Part shown: piece after piece, positions 1 through 8,914 of the stretch
Position numbering within the stretch: position 1 is the first letter of the stretch
How the letters are laid out: every line of letters begins with the position of its first letter
Origin: an uncultured Eubacteriales bacterium
GTDB lineage: Bacteria > Bacillota > Clostridia > Oscillospirales > Oscillospiraceae
DNA: 64,000 bases
Direction: 5' to 3'
NCBI GenBank assembly: GCA_900544405.1
Contig: UQVA01000005.1
Coordinates: 35,843 to 99,842 of the forward strand
The notes under the pieces: generated by a model
What the model was told of the DNA's origin: nothing
What the model saw: only the letters and a program-made list of their open reading frames with translations
The model's database searches: none
Position numbers and translations under genes: made by a program

Positions 1-56
1 CCCTTGCGGATGGCTTCCGCATCGGCCCGTGCGACTTTATCTTCCTTGAACAGCAT
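1..56 (-). CDS. 5' end of an unidentified protein (partial, runs off the window)
   Basis: Only the first 18 codons are inside the window (reads MLFKEDKVARADAEAIRK). The start is supported by a GGAGGCAGG ribosome binding site 5 to 6 bases upstream on the minus strand. It follows the stop of the next gene by only 14 bases, so the two are almost certainly co-transcribed. The fragment is too short to assign a family. Confidence 0.6.
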   Translation of the reverse strand, partial: MLFKEDKVARADAEAIRK

Positions 57-70
57 CTCGTCCTGCCTCC

Positions 71-1291
71 TTACAGCATCCGCAGGTCTTCCTTGCGGAT
101 GACCTTGATGTACATATCTTCCTCGTCCCGGTCCTCAATGACGCAGGACCACTCCGGGCTCACCAGCGTCTTGGCTGCGCCGTTCCACTGGGCCTCGTAG
201 GCATCCACCAGCTCGTCCAGGGGTGCCATTTCATAGCGGGCGGTGAAATCCTCGCTCTTGACCTTGATCCAGGTCTCGTCCCTGGTCCAGCGGACCATTT
301 CGTAAGGCACCTGCTGCACGTCCAGCATATAGCGGATATAGCCGCCCAGAATGCGCCCATCGTTCTCGTCCATTTCATGTGGCACGCCCAGGAAGCTCCG
401 CAGGCCCTCCTTGGCGAAGGGATCGATGAACTGATTCTTGCCCGCCGTGGCAAAGACAATGCGGAACACCCGCAGGAACTCGTCCTCATCGGGGGCCATG
501 TCCTTAATGGCCATCATGGGGAACTGAATGGACCAGACCCAGCCCATCTGGGCCACCCAATGGTAGGCCTTTTCCAGAGACGTTTCCTCGCCGAAATTCT
601 GGGTGTACTGGCCGTTGCGCAGGCACTGGCCCTCCTTGACCATCCGCTCTCTGGGGGTGTCGTGGATGGGGTCCACGGGCTGCTGCATGTGGTCCAGCCA
701 GCCCTGCTTGGGCAGGCCATACACATCCCGCCGCTCGGCAACTACCCGGCAGTGCTTGTTGCCGCAGCCCCGGGCCTGGCACATATTCAGGGCCACTTCG
801 TTCTCCGTGCCGTGGGCCGAAGCCAGGTCAAAGTTGGCGGTGAACATACTGGTGGTCATGTTGCAAAGCTCGCTGCCCACGATGTCCCAAGGGCAGGTGT
901 CCAGCTCTTTCTCCACCCGGTTCCGGGTGAACTGGACCACCCGGCCCGCCATGTTCTCCCATTCGTCGCCGGAATCGCCGGTGATGCCGCCCAGCCAGCT
1001 GGACTTCTCGCACAGCTCCGGGATGTTAAATGCCTCATAGAGGGATTCGTTTACATAATCTTTCTGTTCCTCCGGGGTCCCGGCCACGGCCATATTCATC
1101 ATATTGGCAATGTCGCAGATCGCCTCGGTGCGCTTTTCCCAGCTGGGTTCAAAAATTCGCATGACCTGGAAAAGGTTGGCGGTCATGGCAGCAATCTGAC
1201 GGTTCAGCTGCCGGTAGGCCTCCTCCTCGGTGATGAGCTTGCCCCAGGCGGTTGCAAAGCATTTCCGGGAATCCAATTTTTCTTTCAGCAT
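71..1291 (-). CDS. Uncharacterised 406-residue protein with a Cys-rich CxxxxCxxxxC motif
   Basis: The start at 1291 is chosen over an upstream in-frame extension because an AGGAGG site sits 6 to 7 bases before it. The protein has no signal peptide or membrane segment and is probably cytoplasmic. The most distinctive feature is a cysteine motif at C171, C176 and C181, followed by an arginine-rich stretch; other cysteines at 133 and 143 could take part in metal or substrate binding. It diverges from a PucR-family regulator across a 263-base control region and is followed at 14 bases by another gene, so it probably starts a PucR-controlled catabolic operon. A relationship to the L-2-amino-thiazoline-4-carboxylate hydrolase family is possible but is only an impression. 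I do not recognise it securely. Confidence 0.8.
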   Translation of the reverse strand: MLKEKLDSRKCFATAWGKLITEEEAYRQLNRQIAAMTANLFQVMRIFEPSWEKRTEAICDIANMMNMAVAGTPEEQKDYVNESLYEAFNIPELCEKSSWLGGITGDSGDEWENMAGRVVQFTRNRVEKELDTCPWDIVGSELCNMTTSMFTANFDLASAHGTENEVALNMCQARGCGNKHCRVVAERRDVYGLPKQGWLDHMQQPVDPIHDTPRERMVKEGQCLRNGQYTQNFGEETSLEKAYHWVAQMGWVWSIQFPMMAIKDMAPDEDEFLRVFRIVFATAGKNQFIDPFAKEGLRSFLGVPHEMDENDGRILGGYIRYMLDVQQVPYEMVRWTRDETWIKVKSEDFTARYEMAPLDELVDAYEAQWNGAAKTLVSPEWSCVIEDRDEEDMYIKVIRKEDLRML

Positions 1292-1390
1292 GATATGCCT
1301 CCTATTCTCGTGTGCTGTTGTGCCTTCATTATAAACGAGATGGGCTGTTGGGGAAATTCTACAAAAGGCCGGTTTTTTCTTACTCCCGCC

Positions 1391-1429
1391 CCTGCAATTT
1401 GTATTCCGACAACCCATACAAATTACAGG
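1391..1429. promoter_or_regulatory. Inverted-repeat operator candidate between divergent genes
   Basis: Two 14-base arms (1391-1404, CCTGCAATTTGTAT, and 1416-1429, ATACAAATTACAGG) are inverted repeats with one mismatched pair, separated by 11 bases. They lie midway between the minus-strand start at 1291 and the promoter of the PucR-type gene. Arm length and spacing fit a dimeric activator or repressor site. The obvious candidate ligand is the adjacent regulator; that assignment is inference. Confidence 0.55.
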
Positions 1430-1492
1430 GTCTGATTTTGGGCATAATGCCGATAGCAAAGGATTTCCCCTACAAAATGTACTGTTCCCGCC

Positions 1493-1521
1493 TTGACAGG
1501 CTGCAGGGAGGAACTTATAAT
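1493..1521 (+). promoter_or_regulatory. Consensus sigma-A promoter of the PucR-type regulator
   Basis: TTGACA at 1493-1498 and TATAAT at 1516-1521 with a 17-base spacer. The predicted start near 1528 leaves a leader of about 27 bases holding a GGGAGGAG ribosome binding site. Confidence 0.85.
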
Positions 1522-1554
1522 AAATGTTAAGAAAACGTTGGGAGGAGCGCACCC

Positions 1555-3069
1555 ATGAAGCTGTGCAGCGACATTCTCTATTGGCGGCTGAAAGAAGAAC
1601 TGAATACCGTTTCCCGGAAGGGCTGTCCGGGCAGCGATCTGATTCTGAGCCGTCCGGAATTTTACCTGGACCGGACCCAATCCTTCGAGAAAAACCGGGT
1701 CTACGTCTGCTCGGCGGATCACCTGCCTCAGGACCCCCGGATCGGCGAGAATGTATGCCTCATCTGCCTGGGCCAGTGCTGGAATCTCAACGCCTATTAT
1801 AGCCGGTGCAGCGTCATTCTGGTGGAGGGCAGCTGGGACATTTTCCGGGTGTTCAACCTGGTCCAGGAAATCTTCAACCGCTACGACAGCTGGGAGGAGC
1901 AGCTCTGGTCCATCCTCCGCCACGGAGCAGGACTTTCCCAAATGCTGGATGTCAGCCGGGGCATTTTTGAAAATCCCCTGCTGCTCACGGGAACGGATTT
2001 CCGCTACCTGGGGGTCACGGAGGAAGATTACCTGAAAAATCAGCTGGGGCACCAGCTGGATACCCAGACCTTTGACGTGGAAAAAATGGCCACGTTCCTG
2101 TCCCTGCACGATATGTCCATCCACGTCCGGGAGCCGCTGCTGCTGGAATTGCAGGGGCGGCGGTCCCTGTCCGTGAACATTTTCGACCAGGAGGAATATC
2201 TGGGCTGCCTCACGGTGCTGGAAGGCCAGCGGGCTTTCCGGGATTCCGACAAGGCCCTGGCGGTCTTTTTCTGCAAGCTGCTGCGGCAGGCCATTTTGCA
2301 GAATCCGGTGCTGTCCGGCACCCGGGCAGCCGTGCGCCGGGCCTTGCGGAGCGTCATTTCCGGGCAAAGCGTGGATTTCGAGCATCGCCGGGCCATGCGT
2401 CTGGAAAGTGAGAAAAACGACTGGGTCTGCGTGAAGCTCCTGCCCCGGTCCGGCAGCACCCACCTGCCGGGAGCCTATCTGTCCGCCGCTCTGGAGGAGC
2501 GGTTCCCCGGGGCCATTGCCTTTGAATTTGAGGATGCCGTGGCCGCTTTCCTCCCGGCGGAGCAGGAAAATAAAGAGGCGCAGACCACGCCCATGCTGGA
2601 AAAGCTGGGGGTCATCTGCGGCATTTCTTCGGTATTTTCCAATTTGTACGACGCCAATCACGCCTGGTTTCAGGCCTCCGCCGCCCTGCAAAAAGGACTT
2701 TCCAAAGGGGACAGTGGGCCGGTATACCATTTTCAGGACTACCTGCTCCCCCAGATGCTCAGCGCCGCCCTTGCGGGCCGCCCCTCCTGGGTCTATTACA
2801 CGGAGGGCCTGAAGCGGCTGAAGGAACACGACGGCAATTCTCAGGTGTCCTACCTGCACACCCTGCGGACATATCTGGACTGCAATCTGTCCGTGACCCG
2901 GACCGCCTCGGCGCTGTTCCTGCACCGCTCCACCCTTCTGGACCGGCTCTCCCATATCACCGCCATGCTGGGCAGCGACCTGAAAGACCCGGACGAGTGC
3001 CTGACCCTGGGCCTGGTCCTCCGGGCTGAGGTAGAACAGCAGCGTACAGAACAAAGCGTTCTGAAATAA
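1555..3069 (+). CDS. PucR-family transcriptional regulator
   Basis: A 504-residue cytoplasmic regulator. The C-terminal 60 to 70 residues carry the PucR-type helix-turn-helix (around LRTYLDCNLSVTRTASALF, then HRSTLLDRL), the usual DNA-binding end of this family. The N-terminal and central parts (about residues 1-400) are probably sensory; their ligand cannot be read from the sequence. PucR-type proteins commonly activate adjacent catabolic genes. Here the partner is the divergent gene ending at 71, with an inverted repeat between them. Start is supported by GGGAGGAG at 1540-1547. The gene ends at a strong bidirectional terminator. Confidence 0.85.
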   Translation: MKLCSDILYWRLKEELNTVSRKGCPGSDLILSRPEFYLDRTQSFEKNRVYVCSADHLPQDPRIGENVCLICLGQCWNLNAYYSRCSVILVEGSWDIFRVFNLVQEIFNRYDSWEEQLWSILRHGAGLSQMLDVSRGIFENPLLLTGTDFRYLGVTEEDYLKNQLGHQLDTQTFDVEKMATFLSLHDMSIHVREPLLLELQGRRSLSVNIFDQEEYLGCLTVLEGQRAFRDSDKALAVFFCKLLRQAILQNPVLSGTRAAVRRALRSVISGQSVDFEHRRAMRLESEKNDWVCVKLLPRSGSTHLPGAYLSAALEERFPGAIAFEFEDAVAAFLPAEQENKEAQTTPMLEKLGVICGISSVFSNLYDANHAWFQASAALQKGLSKGDSGPVYHFQDYLLPQMLSAALAGRPSWVYYTEGLKRLKEHDGNSQVSYLHTLRTYLDCNLSVTRTASALFLHRSTLLDRLSHITAMLGSDLKDPDECLTLGLVLRAEVEQQRTEQSVLK

Positions 3070-3075
3070 ACATAC

Positions 3076-3113
3076 GCCCCCGGCGGACCGGATGATTCCG
3101 GTCCGCCGGGGGC
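3076..3113. terminator. Bidirectional terminator between convergent genes
   Basis: A perfect 17-bp stem (3076-3092 with 3097-3113) and a TGAT loop, between two convergent genes. The T-tract is short on the plus side (ATCGTTT), so strength depends on the long GC stem. Confidence 0.75.
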
Positions 3114-3152
3114 ATCGTTTCAAGTATCCGTTCTCGCCTGTCTGCGGAGGCA

Positions 3153-4658
3153 TCAAATGCGGGTCAGGTGTGTCACCTGGGCTCCGCCGGCAAAAACATG
3201 GTTGGAACAGGTCTCCACCTGAGCCTGATCGCCGGAGAAGGTAAAGGTGATGGAAGTCTCATTGCAGGTCTCTACCATGCGGAGGCTAAGCCGAAATACA
3301 TTGTCCGCTTCCCAGCAGCCGCTGCACAGCGCTATGGACGGCATTCCCGGAAGCTCGTTGCGCAGACGGGTCCCATCCATGGCAGCCGTCAGGCTCTGGG
3401 GCTTCCCGTCAACCAGACAGGTAAGGGTGCAGGCATTCTCCGCAAAGGTAAGGGAAAGGGCCTTCGCACCGCCGGGCCGGTCTTCTCCGGACATAAAGCG
3501 GACCATTCCGGCATCCGCCAAAGCAAAGTAGCCGTCGGTAACGGCATATGTACTTCCGTTGATCTTCTCTTGCAGCGGCGATTCCGGGCTGCGCCGAGGG
3601 GCAGGCAATGCCAGCATTTGCATCCGGCGGGCAAGGTGGGCAGAAGCCTCCGGGTCTTCCGGCAGGATCTCCGTTTCCGGCCCGGGCAAAGCATCCATCC
3701 ACTTCCAGATGGTATCCAGCGCCTTCTGGGGCATGGCACCGCCAGTGGAGCCGGAAGCATTTTCCGTAATGGCCAGCAGCATGTCCCGCTCCGGGAACAC
3801 AATGGTGAACTGTCCCATGGCGCCGTCCGCCCGGTAGACCCCCTTGGGGCGGCACATCCAGATCTGGAAGCCGTAGCCAACAAAATTATCCTCCGCCGGA
3901 GGATTGACCGCCCGCTCCGTAGCGGAATCATTCTGCTTGGAGGTCGCAAGCTTTACATAATCCTCCGCCAGGATCCGCTCGCCCTCCCAGACGCCGCCGT
4001 CTGCGTAGAGTTTCATCAGTCGCAGGTTGTCCTCCGTGGTAGCGAACAGGCCCCCGCCGCCGATCTCCATACCGTCTGGCATCGTGATCCAGCGCAGATT
4101 CTCTGCATCAATACCGATTTTGTCAAACAGCCGGGGCTTCAGGTAATCGTGCAGACCCAGACCGGTGAGCTTCCGCACGATCGCTCCCAAAAAGGTGGAA
4201 CCGGTGGAATTGTACATGAAGGTCGTTCCCGGAACATGGTTGACCGGGGTAGCCAAGAATTCCCGTATCCAGTCCTTACTGGGCCGGGGCATGGTATCCA
4301 TACCGCAGCCCATGCACAGTACGTCCCGGACCGTGAGTTTTTTCAGATTTTCGGAAGGATTTTCCGGAATTTCATCGGCAAAAATATCCACGATTCGGTC
4401 CGTCAGCTTCAAAAGTCCCTCCGTGTAGGCGATGCCTACGGCGGTAGCGGCATAGGTCTTGGTGTGAGATTGCAGGCCATGGCGGATACCGGAGGCATAG
4501 GGGGCCCACCAGCCCTCGGCGCAGACCTTGCCATGACGCATGATCATCAGGCCATGGGGCTCGGTCCAGCCTTCCTCCAATCTATCCAGCAGCCATTCAA
4601 CGGATGCGGAAGGAATGCCGACGGCTTCCGGTGTGGTGCGGGGAAATTCTTTACGCAT
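3153..4658 (-). CDS. Serine hydrolase of the class C beta-lactamase / esterase family
   Basis: 501 residues. The N-terminal part has the SxxK catalytic motif (S64-H-T-K67) and a Tyr-Asn-Ser element around Y149, as in class C beta-lactamase-like esterases and peptidases. A C-terminal domain of about 140 residues, mostly beta by composition, follows. There is no signal peptide, so it is predicted to be cytoplasmic and unlikely to confer antibiotic resistance. Its place in a run of esterases suggests ester hydrolysis on a small imported substrate. Start chosen for the AGGAGG site 7 bases upstream. It is the last gene of a minus-strand group with two other esterases. Confidence 0.85.
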   Translation of the reverse strand: MRKEFPRTTPEAVGIPSASVEWLLDRLEEGWTEPHGLMIMRHGKVCAEGWWAPYASGIRHGLQSHTKTYAATAVGIAYTEGLLKLTDRIVDIFADEIPENPSENLKKLTVRDVLCMGCGMDTMPRPSKDWIREFLATPVNHVPGTTFMYNSTGSTFLGAIVRKLTGLGLHDYLKPRLFDKIGIDAENLRWITMPDGMEIGGGGLFATTEDNLRLMKLYADGGVWEGERILAEDYVKLATSKQNDSATERAVNPPAEDNFVGYGFQIWMCRPKGVYRADGAMGQFTIVFPERDMLLAITENASGSTGGAMPQKALDTIWKWMDALPGPETEILPEDPEASAHLARRMQMLALPAPRRSPESPLQEKINGSTYAVTDGYFALADAGMVRFMSGEDRPGGAKALSLTFAENACTLTCLVDGKPQSLTAAMDGTRLRNELPGMPSIALCSGCWEADNVFRLSLRMVETCNETSITFTFSGDQAQVETCSNHVFAGGAQVTHLTRI

Positions 4659-4690
4659 AAGGGATACCTCCTAAATCAAATATCAGAAAA

Positions 4691-5818
4691 TCAGAGTCCG
4701 GCTTCCTGAAGCCGGTGAATCTTTGCGATCAGGTCTTCTGCCATCAGCTTGTGCCGGTGAATGCTGGGATGCAGGCAGCCGCCCACATCCGCTCCGACGT
4801 TCATCATCTTGTTGAACTTCAGGATGTCCACACGGTGATCGCCGCTCTGGGTGCGATATTGGTCCACGATGTCCCGGATCTCATCGAACAGATAGTAATC
4901 CATGCAGCCAAGTGCGCAGAGAATGACTGGGTCGGGTCCGTTGAGGGAACGAATTTCTTCCAGGAAGGTCCGGTAATTTTTCCGAAAATCCGCAAGAGCC
5001 TGGGCCTTGTCCGTCCGGAAATAAATCTGGTTGGCATCGTTTGTGCCAAGATTCAACACAATATAGCGGGCGGGCTTCTCGGCAAAATTATAAGGGTCTG
5101 CCAACGGGACAGGCTGCGACCGCCGGATGGCCAGCTTTTCCTGAATGATTCGGTCCGCATAGGGATACAGGTCCCGCATACAGTAGAAGCCGGGCATGGG
5201 CACGGGATTTTCGATACTGATTCCGCTGACGCTGATGAACCGGGGCTCCAGGCCCAGGGTCCGGGCAGTAATGGCCCCGTAGGTCATCCAGCCGTCCTCC
5301 TCGGCGGCCTCGAATTCGTGGGCGGGGTCCGTTGCAGCATTTCCAAAGCCGCAGGTAATGGAATCTCCGATAAACTCGATCACGTCCCGCTTCTCCGGCG
5401 CAAAGGGGAGAATATCTCCGTCGGTCACAATCCCCGCAAGCCCCAGGGCGGTGCGGAAATTCTCCGTCAGCTTGATGATACGGACTTCATGGGTCTGCAC
5501 CGTCTCGGAGAAAAAGATGGGAACGGTCTCCCCGTCCCGGACCGCCTGCTTCCGGCAGGGGGTCTGGTCATCGTCCAGAAATACCGCCACATAGGGCCAG
5601 TCCTCCCGGGGAGGTGCCCCGGCAGGGGGCGTGACATTCGGTGGGACGAACGTATCCGGAATCGCCCGGAACTTCACGGCCAGAAAGCTGCCGGTAAACC
5701 GAAAGCGAAAGCCGCCGCAGGTATAGTTGGCGTACAATGTCTGTTCTTCCCGGTCATACCAGGTGCGGCCATAGGTCTGAATTTTGTCGGATAGGCTTGT
5801 ATAAGAAAGTGTGTTCAT
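4691..5818 (-). CDS. CE2-like SGNH carbohydrate esterase
   Basis: 375 residues from the ATG at 5818, preceded by GGAG inside the end of the upstream gene. The first about 150 residues resemble the beta-sandwich domain of CE2 acetyl esterases. The rest is an SGNH hydrolase: block I with GDSITCGFGN (nucleophile Ser), block III with NLGTNDAN, and a C-terminal block with LHPSIHRH supplying the catalytic His. CE2 enzymes remove acetyl groups from sugars. No signal peptide is visible, so it probably acts in the cytoplasm on imported sugars. Only 5 bases separate it from the CE1-like gene upstream. Confidence 0.85.
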   Translation of the reverse strand: MNTLSYTSLSDKIQTYGRTWYDREEQTLYANYTCGGFRFRFTGSFLAVKFRAIPDTFVPPNVTPPAGAPPREDWPYVAVFLDDDQTPCRKQAVRDGETVPIFFSETVQTHEVRIIKLTENFRTALGLAGIVTDGDILPFAPEKRDVIEFIGDSITCGFGNAATDPAHEFEAAEEDGWMTYGAITARTLGLEPRFISVSGISIENPVPMPGFYCMRDLYPYADRIIQEKLAIRRSQPVPLADPYNFAEKPARYIVLNLGTNDANQIYFRTDKAQALADFRKNYRTFLEEIRSLNGPDPVILCALGCMDYYLFDEIRDIVDQYRTQSGDHRVDILKFNKMMNVGADVGGCLHPSIHRHKLMAEDLIAKIHRLQEAGL

Positions 5819-5823
5819 GGGCT

Positions 5824-6618
5824 TCACTCCATTCCCAGCATCCAGCGGATCGCAGGTTCCAGATTGGCTTCCCAGAATTTCCAGTTGTGGACACCGGGAG
5901 CAGTGCGGTAAACGTGGGGAACGTGGCATTCCTCCAGGAAGCGGTGGAAGGCACAGTTTGGCTCATAGAGGAAATCCTCCGTGCCGCAGGCCATGAAAAT
6001 GTCGGGAATGGGCTTCCCCGCCTCCTGAAGCTGCCGCAGCAGTACCTCCGGATTGCAGGAACGTTCCGGCGCCGTCTTCAGGTCACCGAACACATGATTA
6101 TAATAGGCATAGTTGGCCATAGGATTCCCCTGCTTCGGGTCCATATTGGGTAATTCATGGATAATGAGCGCACTGGACAGGGCCATGATCTTGCTGAACC
6201 GGTCAGCAAACTGAAGGCCTGTGTGCAATGCACCGAAGCCGCCCATGGACAATCCACCGATCCAGGTATTCTCTCTGGAAATATCCAGTCCAAAGGTTTT
6301 TTCTGCGAACTCGGGCAGCTCCTGTCCCACAAAGTCTGCATAGCGTTCGCCGGTAGATTCCCGGTTCAGGTAAAAGCTGTTTCCCGCAGCAGGCATCAGC
6401 ACCGCCAGGTTGTAAGTCAAGGCCAATTCCCGGATGGAGGAACCGGTGATCCAGTCCGACTCGCAGCCGCTGTATCCATGAAGCAGAATCAGGGTTTTCG
6501 GCGGACGCTGAAAGTTGGGATTTTCCGGAAAAGGCGGAGCATCGTTGGGCAGGACCGCATAAAAATGGCTCTGGCCGGCCAGTGCTTTGGAATAAAACTC
6601 GGTGTGGATGAGAGACAT
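5824..6618 (-). CDS. CE1-type esterase (tributyrin esterase EstA-like)
   Basis: 264 residues; start at 6618 preceded by GGAG with 9-base spacing. It has the alpha/beta hydrolase fold signatures: HGYSGCESDW for the oxyanion loop, nucleophile Ser in GLSMGGFGA, an acidic residue near ACGTEDFLYE and the catalytic His in GVHNWKFW. The family includes feruloyl, acetyl and short-chain carboxyl esterases. No signal peptide. It starts the three-gene esterase group with the CE2-like and beta-lactamase-like genes. A TATACT -10-like box lies at 6643-6648 on the minus strand; no convincing -35 box was found. Confidence 0.85.
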   Translation of the reverse strand: MSLIHTEFYSKALAGQSHFYAVLPNDAPPFPENPNFQRPPKTLILLHGYSGCESDWITGSSIRELALTYNLAVLMPAAGNSFYLNRESTGERYADFVGQELPEFAEKTFGLDISRENTWIGGLSMGGFGALHTGLQFADRFSKIMALSSALIIHELPNMDPKQGNPMANYAYYNHVFGDLKTAPERSCNPEVLLRQLQEAGKPIPDIFMACGTEDFLYEPNCAFHRFLEECHVPHVYRTAPGVHNWKFWEANLEPAIRWMLGME

Positions 6619-6795
6619 GGCATAGCACTCCTTTTTTCTTTCAGTATAGCAGACTTGACCGTACAGGGCTTTCGTTTGTGTTGCAACGGCTTTTGGATTT
6701 GTAACCAGCGAGCCGCTTTTTTGAAAGGATCGGATACCTTCCCAAATGCGTTCCGCATCGTTATAAGGTAAGATATATAGGAAGGAGGCCTCGCC

Positions 6796-7656
6796 ATGAA
6801 GAATCGAGAAATTGTTGAAAAAATTCTCAGCTACCACCCGCATATTCCGAATTATCACGGCTGCGATAGCTGGAAAGCCGGAGACCCGGAGGCAGAATGC
6901 ACAGGCATTGTAACGGCTCTGGTACCTACGGTGAATGTAATCCGGAAAGCCCGTGCGCTGGGAGCAAATCTGCTGATCGTCCATGAGCCTACATTTTACA
7001 CCTCCCAGGACGGCCCAGGCTGGTTTGAAGATTTTCCCAACCGGGTCTATGCGGAGAAGCGGCAGCTTCTGGAGGAGTCCGGGATCGCTATATGGCGGGA
7101 CCACGACCATATGCACTTTCATCAGCCGGACAGCATCTTCACCGGCGTTCTGAAGGGATTGGGCTGGGAGGACCGGGCCCATGTGGATCACAGCACCGGC
7201 TGCTATGCCCACTACCTGGTGAACCTCCCGGAAATGACGTTGGAGGCGCTGTGTCATCACCTGATGCACTCCATCGGCATGAACGGCTTACGCTATATCG
7301 GAAAGCCCGATATGCCTGTCCGGACCGTGGCACTGGTAGGCCATCTCTTTCCGGAGAATCACAGTCTGAAGCACCGGGACGGCTCTCCGGCAGAATACAG
7401 CGTACAGGTCATCAAAGTCCTGGAGGAGCAGGCGGATGTCATCATTCCCGGAGAAGTCATTGACTGGACGGTTCTATCCTATGTTCGGGATGCCGTGCAG
7501 CAGGGCCGGAACAAAGCCGCAATCAACCTCGGACACCTGAACTGGGAAGAGCTGGGAATGCAATACGCCGCCGAATGGATTGGCCGTCTGGTAGGCGGGC
7601 AAGTAAATGTAACGTATGTTCCTTCGGAGGATATGTACCAATTTCTGCTGCCATAG
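6796..7656 (+). CDS. Nif3-like dinuclear metal-centre protein
   Basis: 286 residues, cytoplasmic. The N-terminal half has the Nif3/DUF34 pattern: an LLIVHEPTF segment where canonical members have a HHP-type metal motif, and a RDHDHMH cluster that can supply further ligands. Family members bind two metal ions and are usually hexamers; the biochemical role is poorly settled. This is a divergent branch, since the first motif is HEP rather than HHP. It is the only plus-strand gene within a minus-strand esterase region and is divergent from the CE1 gene, so a link to the locus is possible but unproven. RBS GGAAGGAGG precedes the start. Confidence 0.75.
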   Translation: MKNREIVEKILSYHPHIPNYHGCDSWKAGDPEAECTGIVTALVPTVNVIRKARALGANLLIVHEPTFYTSQDGPGWFEDFPNRVYAEKRQLLEESGIAIWRDHDHMHFHQPDSIFTGVLKGLGWEDRAHVDHSTGCYAHYLVNLPEMTLEALCHHLMHSIGMNGLRYIGKPDMPVRTVALVGHLFPENHSLKHRDGSPAEYSVQVIKVLEEQADVIIPGEVIDWTVLSYVRDAVQQGRNKAAINLGHLNWEELGMQYAAEWIGRLVGGQVNVTYVPSEDMYQFLLP

Positions 7657-7671
7657 ATCCCTCGACCCGTT

Positions 7672-7717
7672 AAAGAGCATCTGCCGCTTCCAAAGGGAAG
7701 CGGCAGATGCTCTTTTT
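7672..7717. terminator. Strong intrinsic terminator, convergent genes
   Basis: A perfect stem with 20-base arms (AAAGAGCATCTGCCGCTTCC and its complement) and a 4-base loop, ending in six T residues on the plus strand. It lies directly after the minus-strand stop at 7718, so it probably serves both directions. Confidence 0.85.
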
Positions 7718-8896
7718 TCACTGCAACGTTTTCAACAGAACGTCAGCCATCCGTTCTCCGCCCAGCCAGTTGGGGTGTACCCCGTCTCCCAGGTGGAAGC
7801 CCTCCTGCATCCGGTGTACGTCATCGGGGTCCCGAAGGGCCGCATCCATATCCGCAATGCCGTCAGCGATATGGGAATTCCGGATAAGCCGATTGTAGTC
7901 CTGCCGCAGAGCCTCCGCCTGCTCCCGCCAGGGATCGCCAAAGGAACCGAAGGGAGCAATGGTGCCAAGGTAGACCCGGCTGCCCCGCCGCTTGGCCCGG
8001 TCGGTCACATCGCGCAACGCATCAAAAATATCCTCTGCCGTGGGGACAGTCGGCTCCCGAAAGCAAAGACTATGCGAGCAGTCGTTGACCCCTTCCATGA
8101 GAAAGACAATGTCCGGCGTGGCTCCGTCATACACGTCTGCATCGAACCGGTCCTTTCCGGCAATGCCAAACTGGTGGCCCTCACCCGGAAAGCCCGGCAT
8201 GACAGGATGAGACTTCTGCAGTCGGTTTCCGGAAATTCCTGCATTCATGATGGCATATTTTCCGGGAGAACAGGCACACAGCCGTTCCAGCAGAGGGTCC
8301 ATGAAGAAGGACATATGCGTGATGGAATCCCCAAAGAGGGCAATCAGCTGAACACCGTCATCGGCCAGAACGGAAATATCGCAGACCCCAGCGGCAAAAT
8401 GCAGCGGATACGGGTCGTGAGCCAGTCCCGGTACCAGCTGCTCCTTGACTGTGAAACCCAACGCATCCGTTTCGGCATAGTCTCCCGTCTGATGGAAGCT
8501 CTGCCAGCCAATGCCGGTATAGCTGGTACAAGCGCTGCGCAGGACGGTTTTCTCGCCGAAATAGAGATAGAGAAGAATGTCGTCCTCAGGAGTCACGGTC
8601 AGGCTGACCGGATCCGAATAGGGCCGGGAATTGGCCTCCAGGCAAATCCGGCTGCTGCCCCGGTAGGTAATGGGAACGCGGGGTGTGACCCGGCCGTTCA
8701 CCCGGTTATGGACGGCCACAGCGGCATGGCTGATAACCATAGGGCAGTCTGAATAGAGGTTATTGAAACGCACCCGCAGCTGCGTGCCGCCGATATTATT
8801 CCGGAACACGCTTTTCTGGGTAATATTTTCCAGGACGCCCAGCTCCTGATTAAAATCAATGGGAACGTAGCGCCATGCAGGAATCCATTTCGCCAT
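7718..8896 (-). CDS. SGNH/GDSL-family hydrolase
   Basis: 392 residues. The first about 190 residues form a beta-rich domain; the C-terminal half is the SGNH hydrolase with LFGDSITHMSF (nucleophile Ser), GISGNRL (oxyanion Gly/Asn), GVNDCSHS and DGVHPNWLGG (catalytic Asp/His). This architecture is common in bacterial acyl-sugar esterases. No signal peptide. It is the last gene of the MATE-deacetylase-hydrolase-SGNH series, 18 bases after the upstream gene. RBS AAGGAGG precedes the start. Confidence 0.85.
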   Translation of the reverse strand: MAKWIPAWRYVPIDFNQELGVLENITQKSVFRNNIGGTQLRVRFNNLYSDCPMVISHAAVAVHNRVNGRVTPRVPITYRGSSRICLEANSRPYSDPVSLTVTPEDDILLYLYFGEKTVLRSACTSYTGIGWQSFHQTGDYAETDALGFTVKEQLVPGLAHDPYPLHFAAGVCDISVLADDGVQLIALFGDSITHMSFFMDPLLERLCACSPGKYAIMNAGISGNRLQKSHPVMPGFPGEGHQFGIAGKDRFDADVYDGATPDIVFLMEGVNDCSHSLCFREPTVPTAEDIFDALRDVTDRAKRRGSRVYLGTIAPFGSFGDPWREQAEALRQDYNRLIRNSHIADGIADMDAALRDPDDVHRMQEGFHLGDGVHPNWLGGERMADVLLKTLQ

Positions 8897-8914
8897 TACA
8901 TTTTCCTCCTTCGC

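Noticed and set aside
3153..4658. Antibiotic-resistance beta-lactamase
   Set aside because: No signal peptide and a sequence closer to family esterases; it sits among other esterases.
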